64,000 nucleotides of DNA from Halosimplex litoreum (GCF_016065055.1 NZ_CP065856.1:2727836-2791835); one strand, 5' to 3'. Counted from the stretch's first letter, positions 9,156 to 16,665 are shown. Notes: generated by a model not told the origin, from the sequence alone. Translations and numbers: made by a program.

Positions 9156-10106
9156 ATGCACGTGCTCGTCACAGGGGCGACAGGGTTCGTCGGTGGGCGG
9201 CTCGTCCCCGCCCTGACCGGCGCCGGCCACGAGGTGCGGACGCTGGTCCGGGACCCCTCGGCTTACGACCCGCCGCCGGGCGTCGAGGTGGTTCAGGGCG
9301 ACCTGCTCGAACCCGGCACGCTCGCGTCCGCCTTCGAAGGGATCGACGCGGCGTACTACCTCGTCCACTCGATGCGAGCCGGTGACGACTTCGAGGAGCG
9401 CGACCGGAGCGCGGCGAGCAACTTCGCCGCGGTCGCGAGCGACGCTGGTGTCGACCGGGTCGTCTACCTGGGCGGCCTCGGCGAGGACGGCGACGACCTC
9501 TCGCCGCACCTGCGTTCCCGGCGGGAGGTCGAGATGATCCTCGCCGACGCCGACTACGCGCTGACGACGCTACGGGCGGCCGTCATCGTCGGCGACGGCA
9601 GCGCCAGCTTCCGGATGGTCCGTCAGCTCGTCCGCCGGCTGCCGCTGATGGTCACGCCCAGGTGGGTGAGAAACGAGTGCCAGCCCATCGCCGTCGACGA
9701 CGTGGTCGCCTACCTCGTGGGCGTCCTCGACGCGCCGGAGACCGCCGGCGAGACCTACGGTATCGGCGGCCCCGACGTGTTGACGTACCGTGAGATGCTC
9801 GCCCGCACCGCCGAGGCGATGGGGCGGCGGCGGCCGCTTATCCTCTCGGTACCCGTACTCACGCCGAAGCTGTCCTCCTACTGGATCGGATTGGTGACCG
9901 ACGTACCGACCAGCGTGGCGCGCCCGCTCGTCCTCGGGCTGAAGAACCCGGTCGTCGTCACCGACGACGCCATCCGCGACCACGTCTCCGTGGAACTGAC
10001 GACCTTCGACGACGCCGTCCGGAAGGCGCTCGCGCCGGATGCGGGCACGTCCAGGCCCGCTCCCGGCGGAAGTCCGACGACCGGCGAGCGCGGAGGGCGG
10101 CGCTGA
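9156..10106 (+). CDS. NmrA-like NAD(P)-binding SDR protein
   Basis: Atypical SDR of 316 residues with the Rossmann motif TGATGFVGG near the N-terminus. It lacks an obvious YxxxK catalytic motif, which suggests an NmrA/complex I 39-kDa-subunit-like binding protein rather than a classical dehydrogenase. The middle contains VYLGGLGEDG and the later region GETYGIGGPDVLTYREM, typical of this group. Its TGA overlaps the ATG of the next gene by one base (10106), so the two are probably cotranscribed and translationally coupled. Confidence 0.88.
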   Translation: MHVLVTGATGFVGGRLVPALTGAGHEVRTLVRDPSAYDPPPGVEVVQGDLLEPGTLASAFEGIDAAYYLVHSMRAGDDFEERDRSAASNFAAVASDAGVDRVVYLGGLGEDGDDLSPHLRSRREVEMILADADYALTTLRAAVIVGDGSASFRMVRQLVRRLPLMVTPRWVRNECQPIAVDDVVAYLVGVLDAPETAGETYGIGGPDVLTYREMLARTAEAMGRRRPLILSVPVLTPKLSSYWIGLVTDVPTSVARPLVLGLKNPVVVTDDAIRDHVSVELTTFDDAVRKALAPDAGTSRPAPGGSPTTGERGGRR

Positions 10107-10864
10107 TGGGCGCCGATTCGAGCCCCGAGACCGACCGACTCGTCCCCGAGTACGGCGAGACCTGGGTGTACGAGAGCATCTTCGGCGCGCTCCCCGGGAT
10201 CCACATCTCCGAGCGGCTGGCCCTGGCGCTGCAGTTCTCGCTGTTCGAGGCCGGCGTCCTGGTGCTGGCCTGGTACTACGGCCTCCTCGACGGCGCCCTC
10301 GCCGGGACCGCCGCGGTCGTCGTCGCCACCGCCGGCAGCGTCGAGATGCTCCGGATCAGCAAACACGTCCGACGGGCCGACCCGCCGGAGTCCTACCGGC
10401 GGCTCCTCTTCGGCTCCAGCATCGAGGTCGTCCTCGGCGTCTTGGCCTTCGTCGCCCTGTTGACCTACCTGTTCGTCGTCGACCCGCGCTCGACCCGGCC
10501 GCTGGTGACCGGCCTGCTCGGCCCCGAGCCACCGCTGGCCGCGACGTATCTCACCCTCCTGATCCTCTGGGACGTGTGCTACCGCATCGGCACCGGCTGG
10601 TGGGCCAGCGTCGCCGCGCTGTGGCGGTCGGCTCGCTTTCGCTTCACGCCCGAACAGACGCGAGTCCTCGCCCGCGCGGATCTCGAGACGATGGGCTTTG
10701 GCATCCTCCAGCTGCTGCTCGTCCCCTTCCTGCTGGACCACACGATCCTGCTGGTCGCCGTCGTCGGCCACGTCGTCGCCGTCGCGACCGTCACGACGCT
10801 ATCGCTGGTCGTCCTCTACCGGCGCACAGAAGGGACCGACGCGATTACGAAGTTATCTCCCTGA
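10106..10864 (+). CDS. Haloarchaeal membrane protein, unknown function
   Basis: Integral membrane protein of 252 residues with about six hydrophobic segments, for example LALQFSLFEAGVLVLAWYYG and VVLGVLAFVALLTYLFVV. It is coupled to the NmrA-like gene by a one-base overlap. I do not recognise a functional family. The 3' end overlaps the convergent small gene on the minus strand by 20 bases (10845-10864), so the two mRNAs are complementary at their ends. Confidence 0.85.
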   Translation: MGADSSPETDRLVPEYGETWVYESIFGALPGIHISERLALALQFSLFEAGVLVLAWYYGLLDGALAGTAAVVVATAGSVEMLRISKHVRRADPPESYRRLLFGSSIEVVLGVLAFVALLTYLFVVDPRSTRPLVTGLLGPEPPLAATYLTLLILWDVCYRIGTGWWASVAALWRSARFRFTPEQTRVLARADLETMGFGILQLLLVPFLLDHTILLVAVVGHVVAVATVTTLSLVVLYRRTEGTDAITKLSP

Positions 10865-11015
10865 ACTGGTCGAGCAACTCCTCGGTCGACTCGTCGCTGT
10901 CGTACGCCACCTCGCCGCGGTACTCCGTCCGCCGGTCGTCGTCGCTCACCTCGACTTCCCCGTTCTTGCGCTCGCGGCGTTCATGCTCCACTTCGTCGTA
11001 TGCTCCCATAGACAT
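10845..11015 (-). CDS. DUF5786-like small acidic protein
   Basis: A 56-residue protein starting MSMGAYDEVEHERRERKNG and ending EELLDQFREITS. The conserved start MSMGAYDE and the RTEYRGEVAYDSDEST segment are characteristic of a small family found across haloarchaea, which I know as DUF5786. Function is unknown. It is charged and probably cytosolic. The second in-frame ATG at 11009 is an alternative start. Its stop lies inside the convergent membrane-protein gene, with a 20-base tail-to-tail overlap. Confidence 0.85.
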   Translation of the reverse strand: MSMGAYDEVEHERRERKNGEVEVSDDDRRTEYRGEVAYDSDESTEELLDQFREITS

Positions 11016-11186
11016 TGTGTATCACACCCACACTTGTGAGTTAACACCTATCAATGTAACGGTCGGTGAGATACTCCGTCGAACACGGTCGAACCGTCCG
11101 ACCCGCTGGGGGATCCGGACGGGCGCCGGACGGCGGTGCGGCGACGAGTCCGAACAGTGTATACCGCTGGCGGCCTCTCCCCCGAT

Positions 11187-12188
11187 ATGGCCGGACCGGT
11201 TCGCTTTCGGCGGTCGACGCAGCGCTGGGACGAGGAGCGGGTCAGACGCGACCTGCTCGCCCCGCTGGACGACCGCTTCGGCGCCCGACTGACGACGCCG
11301 AAGATCGACGGCCCGCGCGGGTATCACGCCCGCCGGATCGAGATGGACAACGGCGACCTCGCGCTGTTCGCCTGGGACGACGACGGCGCCTACTGGCTGG
11401 GCAACACCGAGACCCCCGAGACGTTGTGGCGCACCGACAAGGAGACTTTCGACGAGGCACCGTTCGAGGTCGCTCGCTGGGCACAGCGCGAACTCACCTA
11501 CGACCTCCGACGGCAGGCCCCCTGGCTCGCCGCCTACGAGTACGTCTCGTGGTTCTTCCTCCCCGTCCTCTTCTCGAAAGACGGCCGCGAGACCACCCGC
11601 GCTTTCTTCGACAACGACGCCGCGGGCTTCCCCGACGCCACCCGGGAGGAGGGTCTCGAATTCTACGAGCGCCTGCTCGACAGCGGCGTCCTCGACGACC
11701 ACCGCTACACCATGGCCGCCAAGCTCGGCACCAGCGAGCGCAACGAGTTCGGCCGCATGCGTGCCACCATGGGCGAGTTCGACGCCGCCAAGCTGCTCGC
11801 CGACGCCGGGATCCCCTTCGTTCCCGAGTCCGAACGCGATTCGGGCCACGCGCTCGATTTCGCCGTCGAGACGCCACAGGGCGAGCGCCTGGTCGAAGTC
11901 ACCCGTCCGATGGCCCCCCGCAATCGCCCCGCCGGCACCGCCATCGCCGCCCTGCGGCGCACCGTCGACTCGAAGACCCGCGACCAGCTCGCCATCCACG
12001 ACGACGCCGTCCTCTTCGTCGACTGCACCTCCTTCCGCGACGACGAGTGGAACCCCATCCGCGCCGAGCGCCCCTCCGTCGGCTACCAGCCCACCGTCGT
12101 CTTCCGCTACCGACCCGACGGCCGCTGCGAGGGCTACCGCCACGGCGACGTGTCGCTGGACCTCGACGGCGCTATCGAGTGGGTCTGA
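11187..12188 (+). CDS. DUF5784-like protein, possible nuclease-fold domain
   Basis: A 333-residue haloarchaeal protein (MAGPVRFRRST) with no membrane segment or export signal. It matches what I recall of DUF5784. The N-terminal half contains LALFAWDDDGAYWLGN and a Trp-rich LAAYEYVSWFF stretch. The C-terminal third has LDFAV, a short turn, LVEVTRP, and later AVLFVDCTSF. That order resembles the beta-strand core of PD-(D/E)XK nucleases, but the expected Lys is Thr (EVT). Function is therefore open. The ATG at 11187 is chosen over 11136, which would prepend an Arg-rich non-conserved stretch. Confidence 0.85.
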   Translation: MAGPVRFRRSTQRWDEERVRRDLLAPLDDRFGARLTTPKIDGPRGYHARRIEMDNGDLALFAWDDDGAYWLGNTETPETLWRTDKETFDEAPFEVARWAQRELTYDLRRQAPWLAAYEYVSWFFLPVLFSKDGRETTRAFFDNDAAGFPDATREEGLEFYERLLDSGVLDDHRYTMAAKLGTSERNEFGRMRATMGEFDAAKLLADAGIPFVPESERDSGHALDFAVETPQGERLVEVTRPMAPRNRPAGTAIAALRRTVDSKTRDQLAIHDDAVLFVDCTSFRDDEWNPIRAERPSVGYQPTVVFRYRPDGRCEGYRHGDVSLDLDGAIEWV

Positions 12189-12513
12189 GGCTTCGGGCCT
12201 TCGGAGTGACGGAGGATCGACAACTTCGCAAACGGCGCGTGCCGTCGACCGCTGGGAGTGACGGCGCCTCGGTGGGAATCGCGCTGGATCGGAACTCCCA
12301 CGGATCGTACGAGCGGGCCGCTGGCCCGCGATCGGACGGCGCCGCCGTGAGCGTGTCCTCCTGGCGGGCCGCTCGAAACAGTCGCAAGTCTACGGGCGAC
12401 CGTCCTTCTCGCGGCGGAGCGACCCGAAACCACTCCTCGACGGGCACGTCCCCGCGTGCGGACACGGATCCGCGAGCCGAAAGCTTTTGCCGCCGATCCA
12501 CATAGGTTCTCAC
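12189..12513. other. Intergenic region without a supportable gene
   Basis: 325 bases between the DUF5784-like gene and hsp20. Open frames exist on the minus strand, but their Arg/Ser/Pro-rich translations show no family motif. There is a short palindrome around GGGCCGCTGGCCC near 12315. The 30 bases before the hsp20 ATG contain AAGCTTTTG and ACATAGG, weak promoter candidates. Nothing else is visible. Confidence 0.6.
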
Positions 12514-12918
12514 ATGCGACGCGACGACCGCGACGACCCCTTCGACGAGTTCTTCCGGGAGATAGAGCGGATGATGAACGACGTGATGGACGACGCCCGT
12601 GCCCGCGGCGGTGCCGGCGCTGGCGGACCCGCCCCCTCGGACCCGTCGGGTGCGGACGTGCACCTCGACGTGTACGAGGAGGACGACTCCCTGCGGGTCG
12701 TCGCTGACATCCCCGGGGTCGACAAGGACGATATCGACCTGCGCTGTGACGGCGAGGTACTCACCCTCGACGCCGCGGCCGACGCCCGCGAGTACCACGA
12801 GCGGGTCCGCCTGCCCGCCCGCGTCGACGAACACTCCGCCTCGGCGTCGTACAACAACGGCATCCTCGAAGTGACCTTCGACCGCGCCGACGACTCCGCG
12901 AACATCGACCTGTCCTGA
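12514..12918 (+). CDS. Hsp20/alpha-crystallin small heat-shock protein
   Basis: ATP-independent chaperone of 134 residues. An acidic N-terminal region with DEFFREIERMM precedes an alpha-crystallin domain (about residues 45-130) that has the strands VHLDVYEEDDSLRVVADIPGV and the signature IDLRCDGEVLTLDA. The closing NNGILEVTF strand matches the usual A-x-x-x-n-G-v-L motif. The ATG at 12514 (MRRDDRDDPFDEF) is preferred to that at 12487. Haloarchaea carry several Hsp20 paralogues, so this one may be constitutive or heat-induced; the sequence does not decide. Confidence 0.93.
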   Translation: MRRDDRDDPFDEFFREIERMMNDVMDDARARGGAGAGGPAPSDPSGADVHLDVYEEDDSLRVVADIPGVDKDDIDLRCDGEVLTLDAAADAREYHERVRLPARVDEHSASASYNNGILEVTFDRADDSANIDLS

Positions 12919-13081
12919 GTCCCCGGTCGATCGGTCGTCCCCACCGCCGCGGTCGCTGCGGGAGTCGCTCCGTTCCGCCGACCTTCGTCCGTCCGCATCG
13001 CTCTCGCCCGCAGCGGCATCGCCGACCAGCGCCCCGACCGCCGAGGATAGCGTTTTGTTCCTCCGCCGTGAGGTCGACTCG

Positions 13082-13678
13082 ATGGGTGTCGATACGTCGA
13101 ACCCGGCCTGCCCCGACTGCGGCGAACCGGTCGGGACGCGCGCCGACTACTGCATGCACTGCGGGGCGGAGTTCGACGATCCCGTCGGTGGGGCGGCGAC
13201 CGACGACGCGGACGCGACGGGGCCGGTCGCTCCGGATCCCGACGGAGCGTCGGTCTCGGACGCGTCGTCGCGGTCGGACGAGTCGACCCGGTCGGGCGGA
13301 CTGCTCCGATCGGACGGACGGCTGGACGGCGCGCTGACGGTCGCCGTGGGCGTCGCAGCCGGGCTCTTCGTCGGGATCGCGGCCGCGTTCGCGGTCGGAT
13401 CGGCGTTCCCGGTCGGTGGCGGCGGCGCGGGACTGCTCGCGTGGGTCGGGACGACCGGCTACGTGCTCCGCAGCGAGTCGGTGTTCGGCGCGGTCAGGCT
13501 CGGCGCCTACGCGGTCGCGGTCGCCCTGGTCGTCGGTCCGCTCGGGATCGCGACCGGGGCCGACGGCGGGCTCGCCGGCGTGGTCGTCGGCTACCTGCTC
13601 ATGGCCGTCCCGCTGGGCGTCGTCGCGCTCGCCCTCGTCGCCGTCGGATATCTGGCCGGGCGGGCTCGCCCCGCCTGA
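13082..13678 (+). CDS. Zinc-ribbon membrane protein
   Basis: 198 residues. The N-terminus has a zinc ribbon with CPDCG and CMHCG pairs (about residues 9-32), followed by a Ser/Asp-rich linker and four hydrophobic segments, starting at LTVAVGVAAGLFVGIAA. This architecture is common in haloarchaea and has no assigned function. ATG 13082 is chosen over 13055 because the ribbon starts 8 residues later. It lies 52 bases upstream of the co-directional HTH gene. Confidence 0.85.
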   Translation: MGVDTSNPACPDCGEPVGTRADYCMHCGAEFDDPVGGAATDDADATGPVAPDPDGASVSDASSRSDESTRSGGLLRSDGRLDGALTVAVGVAAGLFVGIAAAFAVGSAFPVGGGGAGLLAWVGTTGYVLRSESVFGAVRLGAYAVAVALVVGPLGIATGADGGLAGVVVGYLLMAVPLGVVALALVAVGYLAGRARPA

Positions 13679-13730
13679 GGACGGCGCGCCGGCCGCAACG
13701 TACAGGAGCGAGGCGTCCGGATCGCCGCCG

Positions 13731-14108
13731 ATGACCGCTCCGGTCGACGATCCGGCCGAGGCCTTCGACGTGCTGGGCGACCAGACGCGCCTGTCGATCC
13801 TGCGGGCGCTGGCCGACGCCGACGAACCGCTCTCGTTTACCCGGCTACGCGAGCGCTGCGGCGTGGCCGACTCCGGCCGGTTCAGCTACCACCTGCGGCG
13901 CCTGTGCGAGTACTTCGTTCGCGAGACGGGCGACGGATACGAACTCGGCCACGCCGGCAGTCGCGTGATCGCGGCGACGGGCGACTCAGCGAGCGGACGG
14001 CCGGAGCCGAGCGACGCCGCCGGATCCGAGGCGCGTCCCGTCTGGGGCGACGAGGGGTGCGGGAAGCTGTTCCACGTCCACCTCTCGGCGCCGTGGCGCG
14101 CGGAGTGA
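13731..14108 (+). CDS. ArsR-type winged-helix protein, apparently truncated
   Basis: 125 residues. Residues 8-75 form a winged helix (EAFDVLGDQTRLSILRALAD, then RLRERCGVADSGRFSYHLRRL). Haloarchaeal proteins with this N-terminus are usually much longer, with a C-terminal Cys-rich domain. Here only a short tail remains, RPVWGDEGCGKLFHVHL, which keeps one cysteine and ends at SAPWRAE. This may be the product of an internal deletion or simply a short paralogue. It borders the toxin-antitoxin remnants, which favours rearrangement. Confidence 0.75.
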   Translation: MTAPVDDPAEAFDVLGDQTRLSILRALADADEPLSFTRLRERCGVADSGRFSYHLRRLCEYFVRETGDGYELGHAGSRVIAATGDSASGRPEPSDAAGSEARPVWGDEGCGKLFHVHLSAPWRAE

Positions 14109-14117
14109 ACGAGCCGT

Positions 14118-14456
14118 TCAAGACGTGACGGATTCGGGCGCGTATCCGTGGAGCGCGGCCGCGGCTCGCCGGACGAGCGATTCGACGACTGCCCCTTGCT
14201 ATCGATCGAACGCCGCGTGTTTCACCGTAGCGACGTACCACGGCGAGACGTACGCCCGTCTCTCGGACCCGCCGGCGACCCACGCATCGTCGGGGACGGC
14301 GATCCCCTCGTCGTGGTCCTGTGTCGTCATCGCGGCGCAGATGCACTCCTCGCGTCCGAACGGATGTGCGTCGGTGCTGAGGGTCAACCACGGGCGATAC
14401 GCGGGTGTGTCTTTGTGCGGCGCAGGACCCCACCAGACCTCGCCCCGCGACGGCAT
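14118..14456 (-). pseudogene. PemK/MazF-like toxin interrupted by an amber codon
   Basis: The gene begins MPSRGEVWWGPAPHKDT, with the GEVWW and ICAAMTTQ motifs of the PemK/MazF-like endoribonuclease fold, and runs to KHAAFDR (85 residues) where TAG lies at 14199-14201. Beyond the stop the same frame continues QGAVVESLVRR and ends at a TGA at 14118-14120. The whole frame would give 112 positions, close to family length. The TAG sits where family members that I recall have Gln, so a single C-to-T change would explain it. The ATG directly follows the stop codon (TAG) of the MarR-like gene. Either a pseudogene or a shortened protein lacking the last helix. Confidence 0.7.
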
Positions 14457-14819
14457 CTACTCGTCCTCCGAATCGTCGACACCGGGGCCCCACTCGGCCG
14501 GGTCTTCGGCTCCGAACCGGTCGCTCGCAGCCCGGGCGACGTGAACACTCGTGAGCGCCGCGTCGATATCGGCGTCGGGTGCGATCGCCCAGTACTCCCC
14601 CCGGTGGCGGACGAGTCCCCTGTCTTCCAGTCGACTCAACACGACGCCGACACTTCCCCGCGCCACGTCGGTCGCCCCCCTGATCTCTTTCGGCGTGAAC
14701 GCCTGGTCGTCGTGTGCGGCGAGGAACGCCAGCACTCGCTCCCCGTTGGTCGGCCCGTTCCCGCCGGCGCGGAGTTCGGCCTCCGGTGACTCCTCGAACT
14801 CCTCGACGTCGATAGGCAT
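14457..14819 (-). CDS. MarR-like HTH protein, probable antitoxin partner
   Basis: 120 residues starting MPIDVEEFEESPEAEL. A winged-helix segment (about residues 25-75: VLAFLAAHDDQAFTPKEIRG, then GSVGVVLSRLEDRGLVRHRG) is followed by an acidic tail ending PGVDDSEDE. Its stop codon abuts the ATG of the PemK/MazF-like gene, the usual antitoxin-then-toxin order. It probably represses its own promoter and neutralises the toxin; both are inferred from the arrangement. The first 24 codons of the longest frame (from 14891) cover the promoter and are rejected. Confidence 0.82.
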   Translation of the reverse strand: MPIDVEEFEESPEAELRAGGNGPTNGERVLAFLAAHDDQAFTPKEIRGATDVARGSVGVVLSRLEDRGLVRHRGEYWAIAPDADIDAALTSVHVARAASDRFGAEDPAEWGPGVDDSEDE

Positions 14820-14820
14820 C

Positions 14821-14837
14821 GTAACTACTGTAACTAC
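14821..14837 (-). promoter_or_regulatory. Tandem operator-like repeats at the antitoxin start
   Basis: GTAACTAC occurs at 14821-14828 and again at 14830-14837, a 9-base period, immediately before the MarR-like gene's start codon. The sequence beyond continues GTAAC. The site lies between the TATA-like box and the ATG, a good place for an autorepressor. Confidence 0.5.
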
Positions 14838-14848
14838 GTAACCGAACG

Positions 14849-14857
14849 TAATAATTT
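14849..14857 (-). promoter_or_regulatory. TATA-like box of the MarR-like/PemK-like operon
   Basis: On the minus strand the segment reads AAATTATTA, ending 29 bases before the ATG at 14819. This predicts a nearly leaderless mRNA. It is one of the few AT-rich spots in this region. Confidence 0.6.
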
Positions 14858-14979
14858 CGACGGCAGCGACCAGCGACACGGGGCGCGCCACTGTGTCGAC
14901 CGTGTCTCCGCTGTCTCCCCAGCATCAAAACTACCATACCCTCCCGCTCCGAGCGTTCCGGTAACGAACGGTGGTTTCC

Positions 14980-16092
14980 GTGTCCAAGAAACAGGAATAC
15001 ACAGGCGACTACGACGACAAGACGCTGTACATCCCCGGTCCGACCGAAGTCCGCGAGGACGTCATCGACGAGATGGCCCAGCCGATGTTCGGCCACCGGA
15101 TGGACCGGATGACCGACCTCTACACGACCATCGTCGAGGACACCAAGGAGTTCCTCGGCACCGACAACGAGGTGGTCATCCTCACCGCGTCGGGCACCGA
15201 GTTCTGGGAGTCCACGACGCTGAACCTCGTCGACGAGAACATCCTCGTCCCGACCTGCGGGAGCTTCAGCGAGCGCCACGCCAACGTCGCCGAACGGCTC
15301 GGCAAGGACGTCGACCGCCTCGAGTACGAGTGGGGCGAGGCGATCAAGCCCGAAGACATCCGCGCCGAACTGGAGGAGAGCGACAAACACTACGACGTGG
15401 TCGCGACCGTGATGAACGAGTCCTCGACGGGCGTCCGCAATCCGATAGAGGAGATCGGCGACGTGGTCGCCGACTACCCGGACACCTACTTCGTCGTCGA
15501 CGCCGTCTCCGCGCTGGGCGGCGACTACGTCGACATCGACGAACACGACATCGACGTGATCTTCGCCTCCACCCAGAAGGCCTTCGCCATGCCGCCCGGA
15601 CTCGCGGTCTGCGTCGTCAGCGACGACGCCTACGACCGCGAACTGGAGAAGGGGTCGGCCTCGTGGTACGGCGGCTTCCAGCGCACGATCGACTACTACG
15701 ACCGGAAGGGCCAGACCCACTCCACCCCGGCGATCCCGGTCATGCTCGCCTACCGCAAGCAGATGAAGTACATGCTCGAAGAGGGCCACGAGGGCCGCGA
15801 CGAGCGCCACCGCGAGATGACCGAGTACGTCCACGACTGGGCCGAAGAGCACTTCGATCTGTTCGCCGAAGAAGGCTACCGCTCTCAGACCGTGTCCTGC
15901 ATCGAGAACACCCAGGACATCGACGTGGCCGCGACCATCGAGCAGGTCTCCGAGGAGTACGACTTCGTGTTCTCGAACGGCTACGGCTCCCAGCTCGGCG
16001 AGAAAACCTTCCGCATCGGTCACATGGGCGAACACGACGTCGAGAGCATCGAGGAGCTGACCGACGCCATCGAAGACGTGGCCGACCTCTGA
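14980..16092 (+). CDS. Class-V aminotransferase (serine-pyruvate/alanine-glyoxylate type)
   Basis: PLP-dependent aminotransferase of 370 residues. It opens YTGDYDDKTLYIPGPTEVRED, has the glycine-rich and aromatic PLP site in LTASGTEFWESTTLNL, the conserved VVDAVSALGGDYVDID with the PLP-contacting Asp, and the Schiff-base lysine in FASTQKAFAMPPG. The exact amino donor and acceptor are uncertain. I prefer GTG 14980 (MSKKQEY); GTG 14971 is nine bases upstream. It is intact and well conserved although it lies inside the toxin-antitoxin remnant patch. Confidence 0.9.
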   Translation: MSKKQEYTGDYDDKTLYIPGPTEVREDVIDEMAQPMFGHRMDRMTDLYTTIVEDTKEFLGTDNEVVILTASGTEFWESTTLNLVDENILVPTCGSFSERHANVAERLGKDVDRLEYEWGEAIKPEDIRAELEESDKHYDVVATVMNESSTGVRNPIEEIGDVVADYPDTYFVVDAVSALGGDYVDIDEHDIDVIFASTQKAFAMPPGLAVCVVSDDAYDRELEKGSASWYGGFQRTIDYYDRKGQTHSTPAIPVMLAYRKQMKYMLEEGHEGRDERHREMTEYVHDWAEEHFDLFAEEGYRSQTVSCIENTQDIDVAATIEQVSEEYDFVFSNGYGSQLGEKTFRIGHMGEHDVESIEELTDAIEDVADL

Positions 16093-16113
16093 TCGCTCGC
16101 GGGACCCCAGACA

Positions 16114-16301
16114 GTGCCCCTGTCGCATCCGACTGTCGACGACGTGCTGGCGATACACGAGCAGATCGTCGAGCGGAGCGACGAGGCGTCCGAGGGCGTC
16201 GCGCGGAGGACTCGACGGATCGAGAGGCTCTCGTCCGCCGCCTCTTCGAACGCGACTTCGAGCGCCACCGCGAGATTTACGAGAAACTCGAAGACGAGTA
16301 G
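16114..16301 (+). pseudogene. Doc-like (death-on-curing) toxin fossil
   Basis: Two pieces of what looks like one Doc/Fic-type toxin. From GTG 16114 the frame gives PLSHPTVDDVLAIHEQIV, similar to the N-terminus of Doc proteins. From about 16212 another frame gives DREALVRRLFERDFERHRE and ends KLEDE at the TAG 16299-16301, similar to C-termini of haloarchaeal Doc-like proteins as I recall them. The central catalytic HxFxxxNKR region is absent. An internal deletion with a frame change would produce this. Assignment of the C-terminal piece is the weaker half. Confidence 0.5.
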
Positions 16302-16348
16302 CCGACCCGATCGGCTCCTGGGACGTTCGTATCGAGAAGCAGTGTCAT
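16277..16348 (-). pseudogene. vapC: Truncated VapC-like PIN toxin
   Basis: The ATG at 16348 overlaps the stop codon of the VapB-like gene (ATGA), as in vapBC operons. The product starts MTLLLDTNV, the first strand of a PIN domain with its catalytic Asp, but then reads PGADRVGYSSSSFS and stops after 23 residues. The rest of the PIN domain is missing. The break point meets the end of the Doc-like fossil on the other strand, so a deletion probably joined two toxin genes. Confidence 0.7.
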
Positions 16349-16497
16349 CGCCGTTCGCGGATGTCGCGAATCGCCTCGACGGCATCGACTTCGACGTCGA
16401 CGGCCAGCTCCCCCAGCGCGTCGCCCAGCGGGACGCTCTCGTCGTCCTCCGGGTCCGTCGCCGCGAACTCCGCGAGGTCGTCCGTCGTGAGGCTCAT
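16345..16497 (-). CDS. VapB-like antitoxin, orphaned
   Basis: A 50-residue acidic protein, MSLTTDDLAEFAATDPEDDE to IRDIRERR. Its size, charge and ATGA overlap with a PIN-domain start identify it as the antitoxin of a type II pair. It is too short for homology to be certain from reading alone. With vapC truncated it has no local target. It may persist neutrally or act as an anti-addiction gene against a related toxin elsewhere. Confidence 0.7.
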   Translation of the reverse strand: MSLTTDDLAEFAATDPEDDESVPLGDALGELAVDVEVDAVEAIRDIRERR

Positions 16498-16665
16498 GTA
16501 TCTCGGTCACGCGGCCGTTCGAAAAAATCTGCTGGTGGTTCGTCCTCCGGTCGACCGCCGAGGACCCCGACGTGGAGGCCATGACCGTCGCCGAGGGCGT
16601 GTTGGGCGACGATTGACGCCGGAATACGACGCATAACGATGTGTCGACGCGCCGTTCGATCGGCC

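Noticed and set aside
12186-12433. Minus-strand open frame in the hsp20 upstream gap
   Set aside because: Translation is Arg/Ser/His rich with no family pattern and no promoter at its start. Left as intergenic.
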